Below are positions 1 to 5,492 of a stretch of 9,015 nt of DNA, one piece after another (position 1 is the first letter of the stretch; each line of letters begins with the position of its first letter). A program made the translations under genes and the position numbers. The notes beneath the pieces are model-generated. The model did no database searches and had not been told where the DNA came from. It saw only the letters and a list, made by a program, of their open reading frames with translations. The DNA comes from Treponema sp. (GTDB lineage Bacteria; Spirochaetota; Spirochaetia; Treponematales; Breznakiellaceae). Location of the stretch: assembly GCA_031275035.1 (NCBI GenBank), contig JAISPH010000192.1:1-9015 (forward strand), given 5' to 3'.

Positions 1-1226
1 TTCTGCTGGTTTCCGCCGGAAAGGGTGGAAACCAGATCGTGTACGCTTACCGCCTTTACCGAGAGTTTCTCCGCCGCTTCCCGGGCCTTTTCATTTTCCC
101 GCCGGGTGTCAAGCCAGCCAAAACGGGCAAACTTGTCCAGCACGGGAAGGCTGATGTTCTTGGCGATTTCCCAGCGGAGTACCAGGCCCTGCTTCAGCCG
201 GTCTTCGGGGAGGAAGCCGATGCCTTCCGCGATGGCCAGGGCAGGGGTAAGGCGGTTCAGTTTCCGGCCTTCCAGGGTAACGGTCCCCGAATCGTAAGGT
301 GCAATCCCGTAGATCGCCTCGCAGACCTCGGTACGCCGCGCCCCCACCAGGCCGGTTATGGCCAGCACTTCCCCCCGGCGCAGGGAAAAACCGACGTCCC
401 GGAAGAAACCCATCCGGGAAAGCCCCTCGACTTTGAGGAGCTCCGCCCCGATTTCGACATCCCGTGTCGGGAAGAACTGAACAATTTCCCTGCCCACCAT
501 GGCGGTTACCATGGTGTGGTTATCAACTTCCCCGATATCCCAGGTGTTGATATACTTTCCGTCCCGCAGCACCGTTACCCGATCCGCAAGGCGGTACATA
601 TCCTCAAAACGGTGGGATATGAAAATGACGGAGACGCCCTTTTGCTTTAAATTGCCGGTGATACGGTAGAGATCCTCGCTTTCCCGGTTTGAAAGGGGCG
701 CCGTGGGCTCGTCCATGATGATGATCCGGGCATTGGTGGAAAGGGCCTTGGCAATTTCCACGATTTGCTGCTGCGCCACGGAAAGGGTTCCCATAACGGA
801 ACGGGCGTCGAATTTCGCGTCAAGCTGGGACAGCAGTTCCGAAGCTTCCCGGTTCATGGTTTTCCAGTCGATGCGCTTGAACGGAGACTTTGTCTTTTCG
901 TGGCCCATGAAAATATTTTCAGCCACCGTTATATCCGGGAAACAGGTAACGTGCTGGTAGATCGCCGCGATACCCAGGGCCTGGGCGTCCAGGGGCCCCC
1001 GGACATTCGCCGGCCTGCCGTCAACCAAAAAATCCCCCCGGTCGGGCATGTACACCCCCGTGATGATCTTGATAAAAGTAGACTTACCCGCGCCGTTTTC
1101 CCCCATGAGGGCGTGGATCTCCCCCTTCCTCAGGGTAAAGTGTACATCGTCCAGGGCCTTAACCCCGGGAAAGGTTTTTGTAATGTGCCGCAGCTCAAGG
1201 ATATAATCCGTTTTTTCTTCCGCCAC
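1..1226 (-). CDS. CUT2-family sugar ABC transporter ATP-binding protein (RbsA/MglA type), C-terminus cut by the window edge
   Basis: The peripheral ATPase of a monosaccharide (ribose/galactose/rhamnose-type) importer, made of two fused ATP-binding domains; 408 of about 500 residues are visible. In domain 1 the Walker A is GENGAGKST (residues 42-50), the signature is LSVAQQQ (148-154) and Walker B/D-loop is IIIMDEPTAPLS (around 168-179), followed by the H-loop ISHRFED. In domain 2 the Walker A is degenerate, GLVGARRTE (292-300), which is normal for this family, and the signature LSGGNQQ (402-408) ends at the window edge. The start is the GTG at 1226: an in-frame TAG lies only four codons upstream (1236-1238), so no earlier start is possible, and AGGGGG sits about 8 nt before it. 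Partner permease and binding-protein genes are not visible and probably lie to the left. The family is certain; the substrate cannot be read from this sequence. Confidence 0.95.
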   Translation of the reverse strand, partial: MAEEKTDYILELRHITKTFPGVKALDDVHFTLRKGEIHALMGENGAGKSTFIKIITGVYMPDRGDFLVDGRPANVRGPLDAQALGIAAIYQHVTCFPDITVAENIFMGHEKTKSPFKRIDWKTMNREASELLSQLDAKFDARSVMGTLSVAQQQIVEIAKALSTNARIIIMDEPTAPLSNRESEDLYRITGNLKQKGVSVIFISHRFEDMYRLADRVTVLRDGKYINTWDIGEVDNHTMVTAMVGREIVQFFPTRDVEIGAELLKVEGLSRMGFFRDVGFSLRRGEVLAITGLVGARRTEVCEAIYGIAPYDSGTVTLEGRKLNRLTPALAIAEGIGFLPEDRLKQGLVLRWEIAKNISLPVLDKFARFGWLDTRRENEKAREAAEKLSVKAVSVHDLVSTLSGGNQQ

Positions 1227-1254
1227 GCCTGCCCCCTATCCTGAATCCTGTTCC

Positions 1255-1281
1255 GAAAAGCCGGGCCGCACCCGGCTTTTC
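1255..1281. terminator. 11-bp perfect hairpin in the ATPase gene leader (terminator- or attenuator-like)
   Basis: GAAAAGCCGGG (1255-1265) and CCCGGCTTTTC (1271-1281) form a perfect 11-bp stem with a 5-nt loop. The A-run/GC-core/T-run layout is that of a bidirectional intrinsic terminator, although the T-run is only four bases in either direction. It lies 28 nt upstream of the GTG start of the minus-strand ATPase gene, so a transcript starting further upstream must pass it. It could be an attenuator, an RNA-stabilising processing hairpin, or the terminator of a gene that is no longer there. Only the structure is directly visible. Confidence 0.55.
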
Positions 1282-1336
1282 CACCGGTCCTCGTCTTTTC
1301 ATTGGATTAGTATCAGGCTAAATTCCCCGGCCGTAA

Positions 1337-1368
1337 ATGGAGAAAACAACCAAATTCATGGAGAAAAC
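1337..1368. repeat. 11-bp direct repeat with 21-bp period (possible regulator site)
   Basis: ATGGAGAAAAC occurs at 1337-1347 and again, identical, at 1358-1368. The period of 21 bp equals two turns of the helix, the usual arrangement for tandem sites of a dimeric activator such as an AraC-type protein or a response regulator. It lies about 110-140 bp upstream of the ATPase start, between that gene and a candidate minus-strand promoter. Function is inferred from spacing only. Confidence 0.45.
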
Positions 1369-1467
1369 CCCCGGCGGTCCGCCGAAATCGTCGATATATG
1401 CAGCGGGAGGAATGTCCCCTTAATCTTCATTTATCCGTTTGACTATTTTTTAACACCTTTTCTTCAT

Positions 1468-1497
1468 TTTATAAATTATCATATAACCCAGGCGCAA
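1468..1497 (-). promoter_or_regulatory. candidate promoter for the sugar ATPase gene
   Basis: Read on the minus strand, TTGCGC (1497-1492) is followed after 18 nt by TATAAA (1473-1468). If used, it would give a leader of roughly 230 nt that crosses the direct repeat and the 11-bp hairpin before the GTG start at 1226. The -35 box matches consensus at only three or four positions and the region is AT-rich, so chance matches are likely. A second minus-strand TATAAT at 1561-1556 lacks a good -35. Confidence 0.3.
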
Positions 1498-1540
1498 AGT
1501 CTTTTATCCTATGTATATACGGTAGGTATGGTAAATATAC

Positions 1541-1552
1541 GCTATATATAGC
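1541..1552. repeat. 12-bp perfect palindrome GCTATATATAGC
   Basis: GCTATATATAGC reads identically on both strands. It lies in the middle of the AT-rich divergent promoter region, with the 8-bp palindrome GTATATAC at 1513-1520 nearby. It could be a protein-binding site, but AT-rich palindromes of this length also arise by chance. Confidence 0.35.
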
Positions 1553-1655
1553 ATAATTATAACATCACATTATTTATCCCTTTCACTTATATAATGAGGA
1601 TTTCAAAATATTCGATTCTGAAAAGAAAATTTTAGGTCCAAGGGGGCAGGCGGAC

Positions 1656-1838
1656 TTGAGACCGTTTATCCCGAATCTTTTTCGGAACCAGCCGGGTTTT
1701 GAAAAAGGCGCCCGGTATAAAAAAACAAGCACGGATATATATATTGTTAATTCTTTACTATATAACGAATTAATTGACGGCTGCCTGAAAGGGCTTGATT
1801 CCGCAACCCGTCGATTTACCGGGGGTATGATTTTATAG
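1656..1838 (+). CDS. doubtful small ORF, 60 residues, TTG start
   Basis: An open frame from a TTG preceded by AGGGGGCAGGCGG (1641-1653), which could act as a ribosome-binding site. A consensus -10 box TATAAT lies at 1590-1595. The product is basic at the N-terminus, with no membrane segment and no motif I recognise. Codons in the first third resemble those of neighbouring genes, while the middle is AT-rich. It ends 21 nt before the -35 box of the lacI promoter. It may be chance, a leader, or the decayed end of a lost gene. Confidence 0.2.
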   Translation: MRPFIPNLFRNQPGFEKGARYKKTSTDIYIVNSLLYNELIDGCLKGLDSATRRFTGGMIL

Positions 1839-1859
1839 GTAACGGCCCTGAAAAAAAGC

Positions 1860-1888
1860 TTGACTTCTCTATAAAATCGATCTATAAA
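1860..1888 (+). promoter_or_regulatory. strong sigma-70-type promoter of lacI
   Basis: TTGACT (1860-1865) and TATAAA (1883-1888) are separated by exactly 17 nt, a near-consensus housekeeping promoter. Transcription would start near 1895, about 50 nt before the lacI ATG. The octamer TCTATAAA also occurs 13 bp earlier (1868-1875), so a second overlapping -10 is possible. This is the best promoter in the window. Confidence 0.75.
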
Positions 1889-1894
1889 TAATTA

Positions 1895-1910
1895 GGTTTA
1901 ACGGTTAACC
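1895..1910. promoter_or_regulatory. probable LacI-family operator at the lacI transcription start
   Basis: GGTTTAACGGTTAACC contains the perfect odd palindrome TTAAC-G-GTTAA (1898-1908), extended by a matching G/C pair further out. A CG step in the centre flanked by A/T half-sites is what LacI/PurR/CcpA-type proteins bind, because the hinge-helix leucine inserts there. It overlaps the predicted +1 of the promoter at 1860-1888, a classic place for repression. The obvious candidate to bind it is the LacI-type protein encoded just downstream. I did not find a second copy before the binding-protein gene. Confidence 0.6.
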
Positions 1911-1926
1911 AATATAAACCACCATG

Positions 1927-1935
1927 AGGAGGAAG
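1927..1935 (+). promoter_or_regulatory. ribosome-binding site of lacI with long spacing
   Basis: AGGAGGAAG is a near-perfect Shine-Dalgarno, but its AGGAGG core lies 14 nt before the ATG at 1947, longer than the usual 5-10. No other in-frame start fits better: the ATG at 1924 is in another frame, and the LacI helix-turn-helix must begin close to 1947. The long spacing may keep repressor synthesis low. Confidence 0.6.
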
Positions 1936-1946
1936 TTCCCTACGGT

Positions 1947-2996
1947 ATGGCGCAGAGAGAACAAATAAAGCGTATAACCATCAAGGATGTTGCCCGGGAA
2001 GCGGGGGTTTCCTCCGCTACGGTTTCCTATGTTTTTAACGGAAAGAAAGCCATTTCCGATGAAACCAAGGCAAAGGTTTTTGCGGCTATCGAAAAATTGG
2101 ATTACGTGCCGAACATAAACGCCCGAAGCCTGTCCACTCAGGATTCTCTCTTAATCGGGGTCTTAATTCCCCAATCCGAACCGGGGAACCGCCTGATGTT
2201 TGAAAACACCTTTTACAGCGAAATCCTCGGCGCCATTGAATACGAGGCCCGGATTCACGGGTACCATATTTTGATATCCGGTGTGGATGCGGACAAAAGC
2301 TATCTTGACCTTGCCCGGGAACGAAGCCTGGACGGCATCATCGCCATCGGAGTTTATCCGGATGATTTTTACCGCCGGGTAAAAGAAAGCGGTATCCCCC
2401 TGGTCCTGGTAGACAGCTATTGCGGAGATAATCATTGTCATAATATCCGGATCGACGACATTTACGGCAGTTATCTGGCGGTCAGCTATCTCATAGACCG
2501 GGGGCACCGGGACATCGCCTTTTTCTGCGGCAGGCTGCAGGAAAACGGGGTAATGCAAAAACGCCTTGCGGGATACCGGCAGGCTCTGGACGAGGGCCGG
2601 CTTCCTTTTAACAAAAAGTACGTCTTTGAGGGAAACATTGATTTTGACCACGGTTTTAAACTGGCCCGGCATTTTCTGAGGGCAAAACTTCCGGTAAGCG
2701 TCGTGTTTGCCGCGGCGGATATTCTTGCCATAGGGGCTATGAAGTTTTTTTATGAAGCGGGCTTGAGGATTCCGGAGGACATCTCGGTTATAGGTTTTGA
2801 CGATCTCCAAATAGCTCATTATGTCAGTCCCGGCCTTACCACCGTCCGGCAGGAAATAGCGCTCAAGGGCAAGAAGGCGGTGGAACTTCTGGTTCAAAAC
2901 ATCAAGAACCCCGCGTTAACCAAGCGGGAAGAGGTTTTACCGGTCAGTGTGATAGAACGGGGGTCGGTGCGAACCCTCCCCACGGCGGAAGAATGA
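1947..2996 (+). CDS. LacI-family transcriptional regulator
   Basis: A cytoplasmic DNA-binding repressor of 349 residues, full family length. The N-terminal LacI helix-turn-helix spans about residues 10-35 (ITIKDVAREAGVSSATVSYV), with the recognition helix around SSATVSYVFNG. A hinge helix NINARSLS (57-64) holds the Leu (62) that opens the operator minor groove. It is followed by a periplasmic-binding-protein-like sensor domain from about residue 68 (LLIGVLIP) to the end, with the typical AAADILAIGAM (255-265) and VIGFDD (281-286) segments. The effector is probably a sugar or sugar phosphate derived from the transported substrate, which is inference from gene order. The gene sits directly upstream of the binding protein, permeases and GH31 enzyme, and a LacI-type operator overlaps its own promoter, so autoregulation plus control of the downstream genes is likely. 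Confidence 0.95.
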   Translation: MAQREQIKRITIKDVAREAGVSSATVSYVFNGKKAISDETKAKVFAAIEKLDYVPNINARSLSTQDSLLIGVLIPQSEPGNRLMFENTFYSEILGAIEYEARIHGYHILISGVDADKSYLDLARERSLDGIIAIGVYPDDFYRRVKESGIPLVLVDSYCGDNHCHNIRIDDIYGSYLAVSYLIDRGHRDIAFFCGRLQENGVMQKRLAGYRQALDEGRLPFNKKYVFEGNIDFDHGFKLARHFLRAKLPVSVVFAAADILAIGAMKFFYEAGLRIPEDISVIGFDDLQIAHYVSPGLTTVRQEIALKGKKAVELLVQNIKNPALTKREEVLPVSVIERGSVRTLPTAEE

Positions 2997-3013
2997 AAAA
3001 TTAAGGAGGAAAA

Positions 3014-3037
3014 ATGATAAAAAACAGCGGCACATAA
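3014..3037 (+). other. 7-codon mini-ORF with strong ribosome-binding site
   Basis: AAGGAGG (3003-3009) is followed after four A's by ATG and the peptide MIKNSGT, then TAA. This is the strongest Shine-Dalgarno in the region, placed 6 nt after the lacI stop, yet it leads to only seven codons. The peptide resembles the N-terminus of the downstream binding protein (MKNSNRTGT). It could be a leader peptide or the remains of an earlier binding-protein start separated from its gene by the inserted structured DNA that follows. Whether it is translated is not known. Confidence 0.35.
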
Positions 3038-3041
3038 AAAA

Positions 3042-3130
3042 CGCCCGTTTCGCAAAAGGCGAACAACGGGCGGGGAGCGTCCTCCGTCAAGGACGTTGTC
3101 CCGGCAAGACAAACCGGTAGTCTGCTTTGC
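3042..3130 (+). other. three tandem hairpins downstream of lacI (structured leader of unknown class)
   Basis: Hairpin 1 pairs CGCCCGTTTCGC (3042-3053) with GCGA (3059-3062) and AACGGGCG (3065-3072): 12 pairs with a 2-nt bulge. Hairpin 2 pairs GGGAGCGTCCT (3073-3083) with AGGACG (3090-3095), TT, then CCC (3100-3102). Hairpin 3 pairs GCAAGAC (3104-3110) with GTC (3120-3122) and TTGC (3127-3130). None is followed by a T-run, so they are not standard terminators. I do not recognise a known riboswitch class. They could be an lacI mRNA end, a folded leader of the transport genes, or an imperfect-palindrome repeat element. Confidence 0.4.
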
Positions 3131-3151
3131 TTAAACCTCAGTATAAACAAA

Positions 3152-3217
3152 GGGGATAAGAAAAGCAATTGATGTTGTATCCCCGTGTTTTGGGATGTTT
3201 ATAAAACACTTTTTTTT
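3152..3217 (+). terminator. terminator with competing stem-loops (candidate attenuator) before the binding-protein gene
   Basis: Stem C, GTGTTTT (3185-3191) with AAAACAC (3203-3209), has an 11-nt loop and is followed by eight T's (3210-3217), so it looks like an intrinsic terminator, though it has only two G-C pairs. Stem A, GGGGATA (3152-3158) with TATCCCC (3178-3184), abuts it and can form with it. Stem B, ATCCC (3179-3183) with GGGAT (3192-3196), would block both A and C. This A+C versus B choice is the layout of a transcription attenuator. The T-run ends 29 nt before the ATG at 3247. A simpler reading is a weak terminator of lacI transcripts. Confidence 0.45.
3175..3205 (+). promoter_or_regulatory. 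weak candidate promoter of the transport/GH31 operon
   Basis: TTGTAT (3175-3180) and TATAAA (3200-3205) are 19 nt apart, so spacing is poor although the -10 box is good. Transcription would begin near 3212, beyond the terminator hairpin, which would let the transport genes escape termination. The inverted repeats GGGGATA/TATCCCC and TGTTTATAAAACA (3196-3208) would then overlap the -35 and -10 boxes and could be protein-binding sites rather than RNA stems. Confidence 0.3.
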
Positions 3218-3246
3218 ATCATGTTGTTTATTTTTGAGGAGAAAGT

Positions 3247-4554
3247 ATGAAAAACAGTAACCGAACCGGAACCCAACCGGGTTTTCGGACTAGTCCCGCG
3301 GGTTTTATCCTTGCTCTTTTTTTGGTCATACCCCTTACCGCCTATAGCGGCGGAAAAGGCGATTCCGGCGGCAGTCAAAAAACAACCATTACTTTCGATC
3401 AATTTTCCGGATCGGGGGACAACGAGGTCTACCTCAAGCGGATGATCGATCTCTATACCGCGGCCAATCCGAATGTTACGGTTAGAATGCAGTCCTATGG
3501 ATTCAACGATTATTTCATGCAGCTCACCGCCAAAGCTGCCGCGGGAAAGGCACCGGATGTATTTGAGCTTAACTACGAAAATTTTGTCGCCTATGCAAAG
3601 AACGGATACCTCCTGCCCCTGGACGATATTATCAAAGCGGGGGGCGTTGATACTTCGGTCTACAACCCCATGGCTTTGAAGGCTTTCAACGCGGGCGGTA
3701 AGCAGTATGGGGTACCCAATAGTTTTTCCAATGTGGTATTGATCTACAACAAAGATCTTTTTGACCGCGCCAAAATTGCCTATCCCACGGATAACTGGAC
3801 CTGGGCCGATGCGATGACCGCGGCAAAGGCAATCCGGGCATTGGGAAACAATATCTATGGTTACTATCACCCCTTAAGCTTTACCGAATTTTATAAAACC
3901 GCCGAGCAAAACGGCGGCGGCGTTCTGGATGCCGGGGAAAAGCGCTTCACCATCAATACCCAGGCGAATGTGGAAACCGTCACCTACCTGGTGGATATGC
4001 AGCGGGGTTCCAATGTAATGCCTACCCCGGAACAGCTGGGGGGCATGGGCGATTGGGATCTCTTCAAGTCAGGACGGCTGGGAATGATTGTTACCGGTAT
4101 TTGGGCTTTTCCTGACTTTACCCGGGACTGTAATTTCGCCTGGGACATCGTGGTGGAACCGGGCAGCAAGAAAAAGGCCACCCATTTCTTTTCCAACGGC
4201 TATGTGATCAACAAGGACAGCGCCGTGGCTGCCGAAGCGGCAAAGTTTATCACCTTTATCTCATCCAATCCCCAGGCAACCCGGATCCGCCTTGACGCGG
4301 CGTGGGAACTGCCTCCGGTGATCGACAACACTATTATTGCCCAGTACAAGGCAAAAACTCCCCCGGCCAACCGGGAGGCGGTGTTTAAAAGCCTGGACTA
4401 TCTGGTGACTCCGCCGGTAATTACCCAGTTTGCCCAGCTGCAGGATATTGTCGCGAAACATTTAAACGAAGCCGCCGCGGGCAGGGTAAGTCCCGCCCAG
4501 GCATTGATCAACATGGAAGCGGAATGCGTCAAGACGATTGACCTGAGCAGGTAA
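3247..4554 (+). CDS. CUT1-family extracellular sugar-binding protein
   Basis: The substrate-capturing component of a carbohydrate ABC importer (MalE/UgpB-like, solute-binding family 1), 435 residues, usual length. The start ATG has AGGAG 5 nt upstream. A basic N-region (residues 1-17) is followed by a hydrophobic stretch AGFILALFLVIPLTA (18-32) and then YSGGKGDSGG, a Gly/Ser linker typical of spirochaetal and Gram-positive lipoproteins. The expected lipobox Cys is absent: residue 33 is Tyr (TAT at 3343-3345), so the protein may be cut by signal peptidase I instead (A-Y-S before G) or stay anchored. The body has the family pattern of lobe-1 strands (TITFDQFSG), YLKRMIDLYTAANPNVTV, and KAAAGKAPDVFELNYENFVAYAKNGYLLPLDD. 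It is followed after 20 nt by two permease genes. Substrate unknown; an alpha-linked oligosaccharide is suggested by the downstream GH31 gene. Confidence 0.93.
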   Translation: MKNSNRTGTQPGFRTSPAGFILALFLVIPLTAYSGGKGDSGGSQKTTITFDQFSGSGDNEVYLKRMIDLYTAANPNVTVRMQSYGFNDYFMQLTAKAAAGKAPDVFELNYENFVAYAKNGYLLPLDDIIKAGGVDTSVYNPMALKAFNAGGKQYGVPNSFSNVVLIYNKDLFDRAKIAYPTDNWTWADAMTAAKAIRALGNNIYGYYHPLSFTEFYKTAEQNGGGVLDAGEKRFTINTQANVETVTYLVDMQRGSNVMPTPEQLGGMGDWDLFKSGRLGMIVTGIWAFPDFTRDCNFAWDIVVEPGSKKKATHFFSNGYVINKDSAVAAEAAKFITFISSNPQATRIRLDAAWELPPVIDNTIIAQYKAKTPPANREAVFKSLDYLVTPPVITQFAQLQDIVAKHLNEAAAGRVSPAQALINMEAECVKTIDLSR

Positions 4555-4574
4555 AGACCCGGAAGAGGCGTATA

Positions 4575-5492
4575 ATGAAAAATACGAAACACCGTAATGC
4601 CCTGGCGGCGGCGGTTTTCCTGCTGCCAAGTTTGATCGGGTTTATGCTGTTCAGCGTTTTGCCCATGATAACCTCCCTGGTGATTAGTACCACCGGTTGG
4701 GACGGCCTTAGTAAACTTGCCCTGTTCTCCGGGGACGGCTTTATGGAGAACTATTTCGTGGGAATCGCCAATTACATTACTATCTTTACCGGCCCTGAAT
4801 TATATCAGGCCCTGGGAAATACCCTGCGTTTTGTGGCCCTTTATATACCTCTTCTGTTACTGTTATCCTTGGGCGTGGCGTCTATTCTCAACCGGAATAT
4901 TCCCGGCACAAGCTTTTTCAGGGTTATTTATTATATACCGGTGATTACATCCTGGGTGGCAGGCGCCCTGATCTGGAAATGGGTCCTGAGTCCCGAATAC
5001 GGTATTATCAATAACATCCTCAGGATATTCGGCATTACCGGACCCGGCTGGCTGCAAAGCCCGGTATGGTCCATGCCGGGAATCGTATTGGCTTCGCTGT
5101 GGAAAGACATGGGCTATTTCGGACTCATGCTTTTTGCGGGACTTCGGGATATCAACCGGGAGTATTATGAGGCTGCGGAAATTGACGGCGCAGGCAGGGC
5201 CAGGCAGCTATTTAAGATTACCCTGCCCCTGCTCTCGCCGGTTTTCTTTTTTGTCATTATCATCAGCATGATTAATTCTTTTCAAATATTCCCCCAGGTC
5301 ATGATCATGACCCCCGACGGCGGACCGGGCGGTTCTACAATGGTGATGGTGGAGCGGATATACCGTCATGCCTTCCGGTATTATGAGATGGGATATGCCT
5401 CCGCCCTGAGTTGGATATTATTTGTTTTTATTTTTATATTCACCGTTATCCAGATACGGCTGCAGGACAGGTGGGTTGTTTATGATACATAA
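4575..5492 (+). CDS. CUT1 sugar ABC transporter permease, MalF/UgpA type
   Basis: One of the two inner-membrane subunits forming the sugar channel, 305 residues. Six hydrophobic segments are visible at about 10-32, 86-105, 114-137, 168-190, 218-240 and 274-295. The cytoplasmic EAA loop that docks to the ATPase reads EYYEAAEIDGAGRARQLFKI followed by TLPLLSP (196-222), with the conserved Glu199-Ala-Ala, Gly205 and Pro218. The ATG is preceded by AGAGG at 6 nt. It lies 20 nt after the binding-protein gene and overlaps the next permease by 11 nt, showing co-transcription and probable translational coupling. No ATPase gene accompanies it. Confidence 0.95.
   Translation: MKNTKHRNALAAAVFLLPSLIGFMLFSVLPMITSLVISTTGWDGLSKLALFSGDGFMENYFVGIANYITIFTGPELYQALGNTLRFVALYIPLLLLLSLGVASILNRNIPGTSFFRVIYYIPVITSWVAGALIWKWVLSPEYGIINNILRIFGITGPGWLQSPVWSMPGIVLASLWKDMGYFGLMLFAGLRDINREYYEAAEIDGAGRARQLFKITLPLLSPVFFFVIIISMINSFQIFPQVMIMTPDGGPGGSTMVMVERIYRHAFRYYEMGYASALSWILFVFIFIFTVIQIRLQDRWVVYDT

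Larger units (their letters stand above)
1227..1859. other. long intergenic region between divergent ATPase and lacI genes
   Basis: About 630 bp with no convincing gene. The part nearest the ATPase (1240-1430) is GC-rich and holds a hairpin and a direct repeat, listed separately. The part from about 1430 to 1640 is strongly AT-rich and looks like a double-sided promoter region. It contains a consensus plus-strand -10 box TATAAT at 1590-1595 without a good -35, a minus-strand TATAAT at 1556-1561, and a 12-bp palindrome. A 12-bp perfect inverted repeat links its two sides: CGCCTGCCCCCT at 1226-1237 (the ATPase ribosome-binding region) and AGGGGGCAGGCG at 1641-1652 (just before a doubtful small ORF). 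No tRNA, repeat array or transposase fragment was seen. Confidence 0.6.

Noticed and set aside
327..353. Degenerate second Walker A (GLVGARRTE) as a sign of an inactivated ATPase
   Set aside because: RbsA/MglA-type ATPases normally have a degenerate second Walker A of this kind, so it is not a defect.
39..1244. Long plus-strand open frames (39-650, 703-960, 765-1244)
   Set aside because: They lie antisense to the sugar ATPase gene, whose Walker A, signature and Walker B motifs are unmistakable on the minus strand. The translated plus-strand frames show no domain.
1337..1423. 28-codon plus-strand frame beginning MEKT
   Set aside because: No ribosome-binding site, and its internal MEKT repeat only reflects the DNA direct repeat.
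1226..1652. 12-bp inverted repeat as the ends of a mobile element
   Set aside because: No transposase, no target-site duplication, and one arm lies within the ribosome-binding region of an intact gene.
2163..2897. 244-residue minus-strand frame inside lacI
   Set aside because: Shadow of the well-supported LacI-family gene; no recognisable motif and no ribosome-binding site.
3199..3870. 223-residue minus-strand frame over the start of the binding-protein gene
   Set aside because: Antisense to a clear sugar-binding protein; composition explained by the complementary codons.
5422..5481. Earlier TTG start for the second permease
   Set aside because: It would overlap the last helix of the first permease by 71 nt, has no ribosome-binding site and adds a hydrophobic extension not expected in MalG-type proteins. 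The ATG at 5482 has AGGTGG at the right distance.
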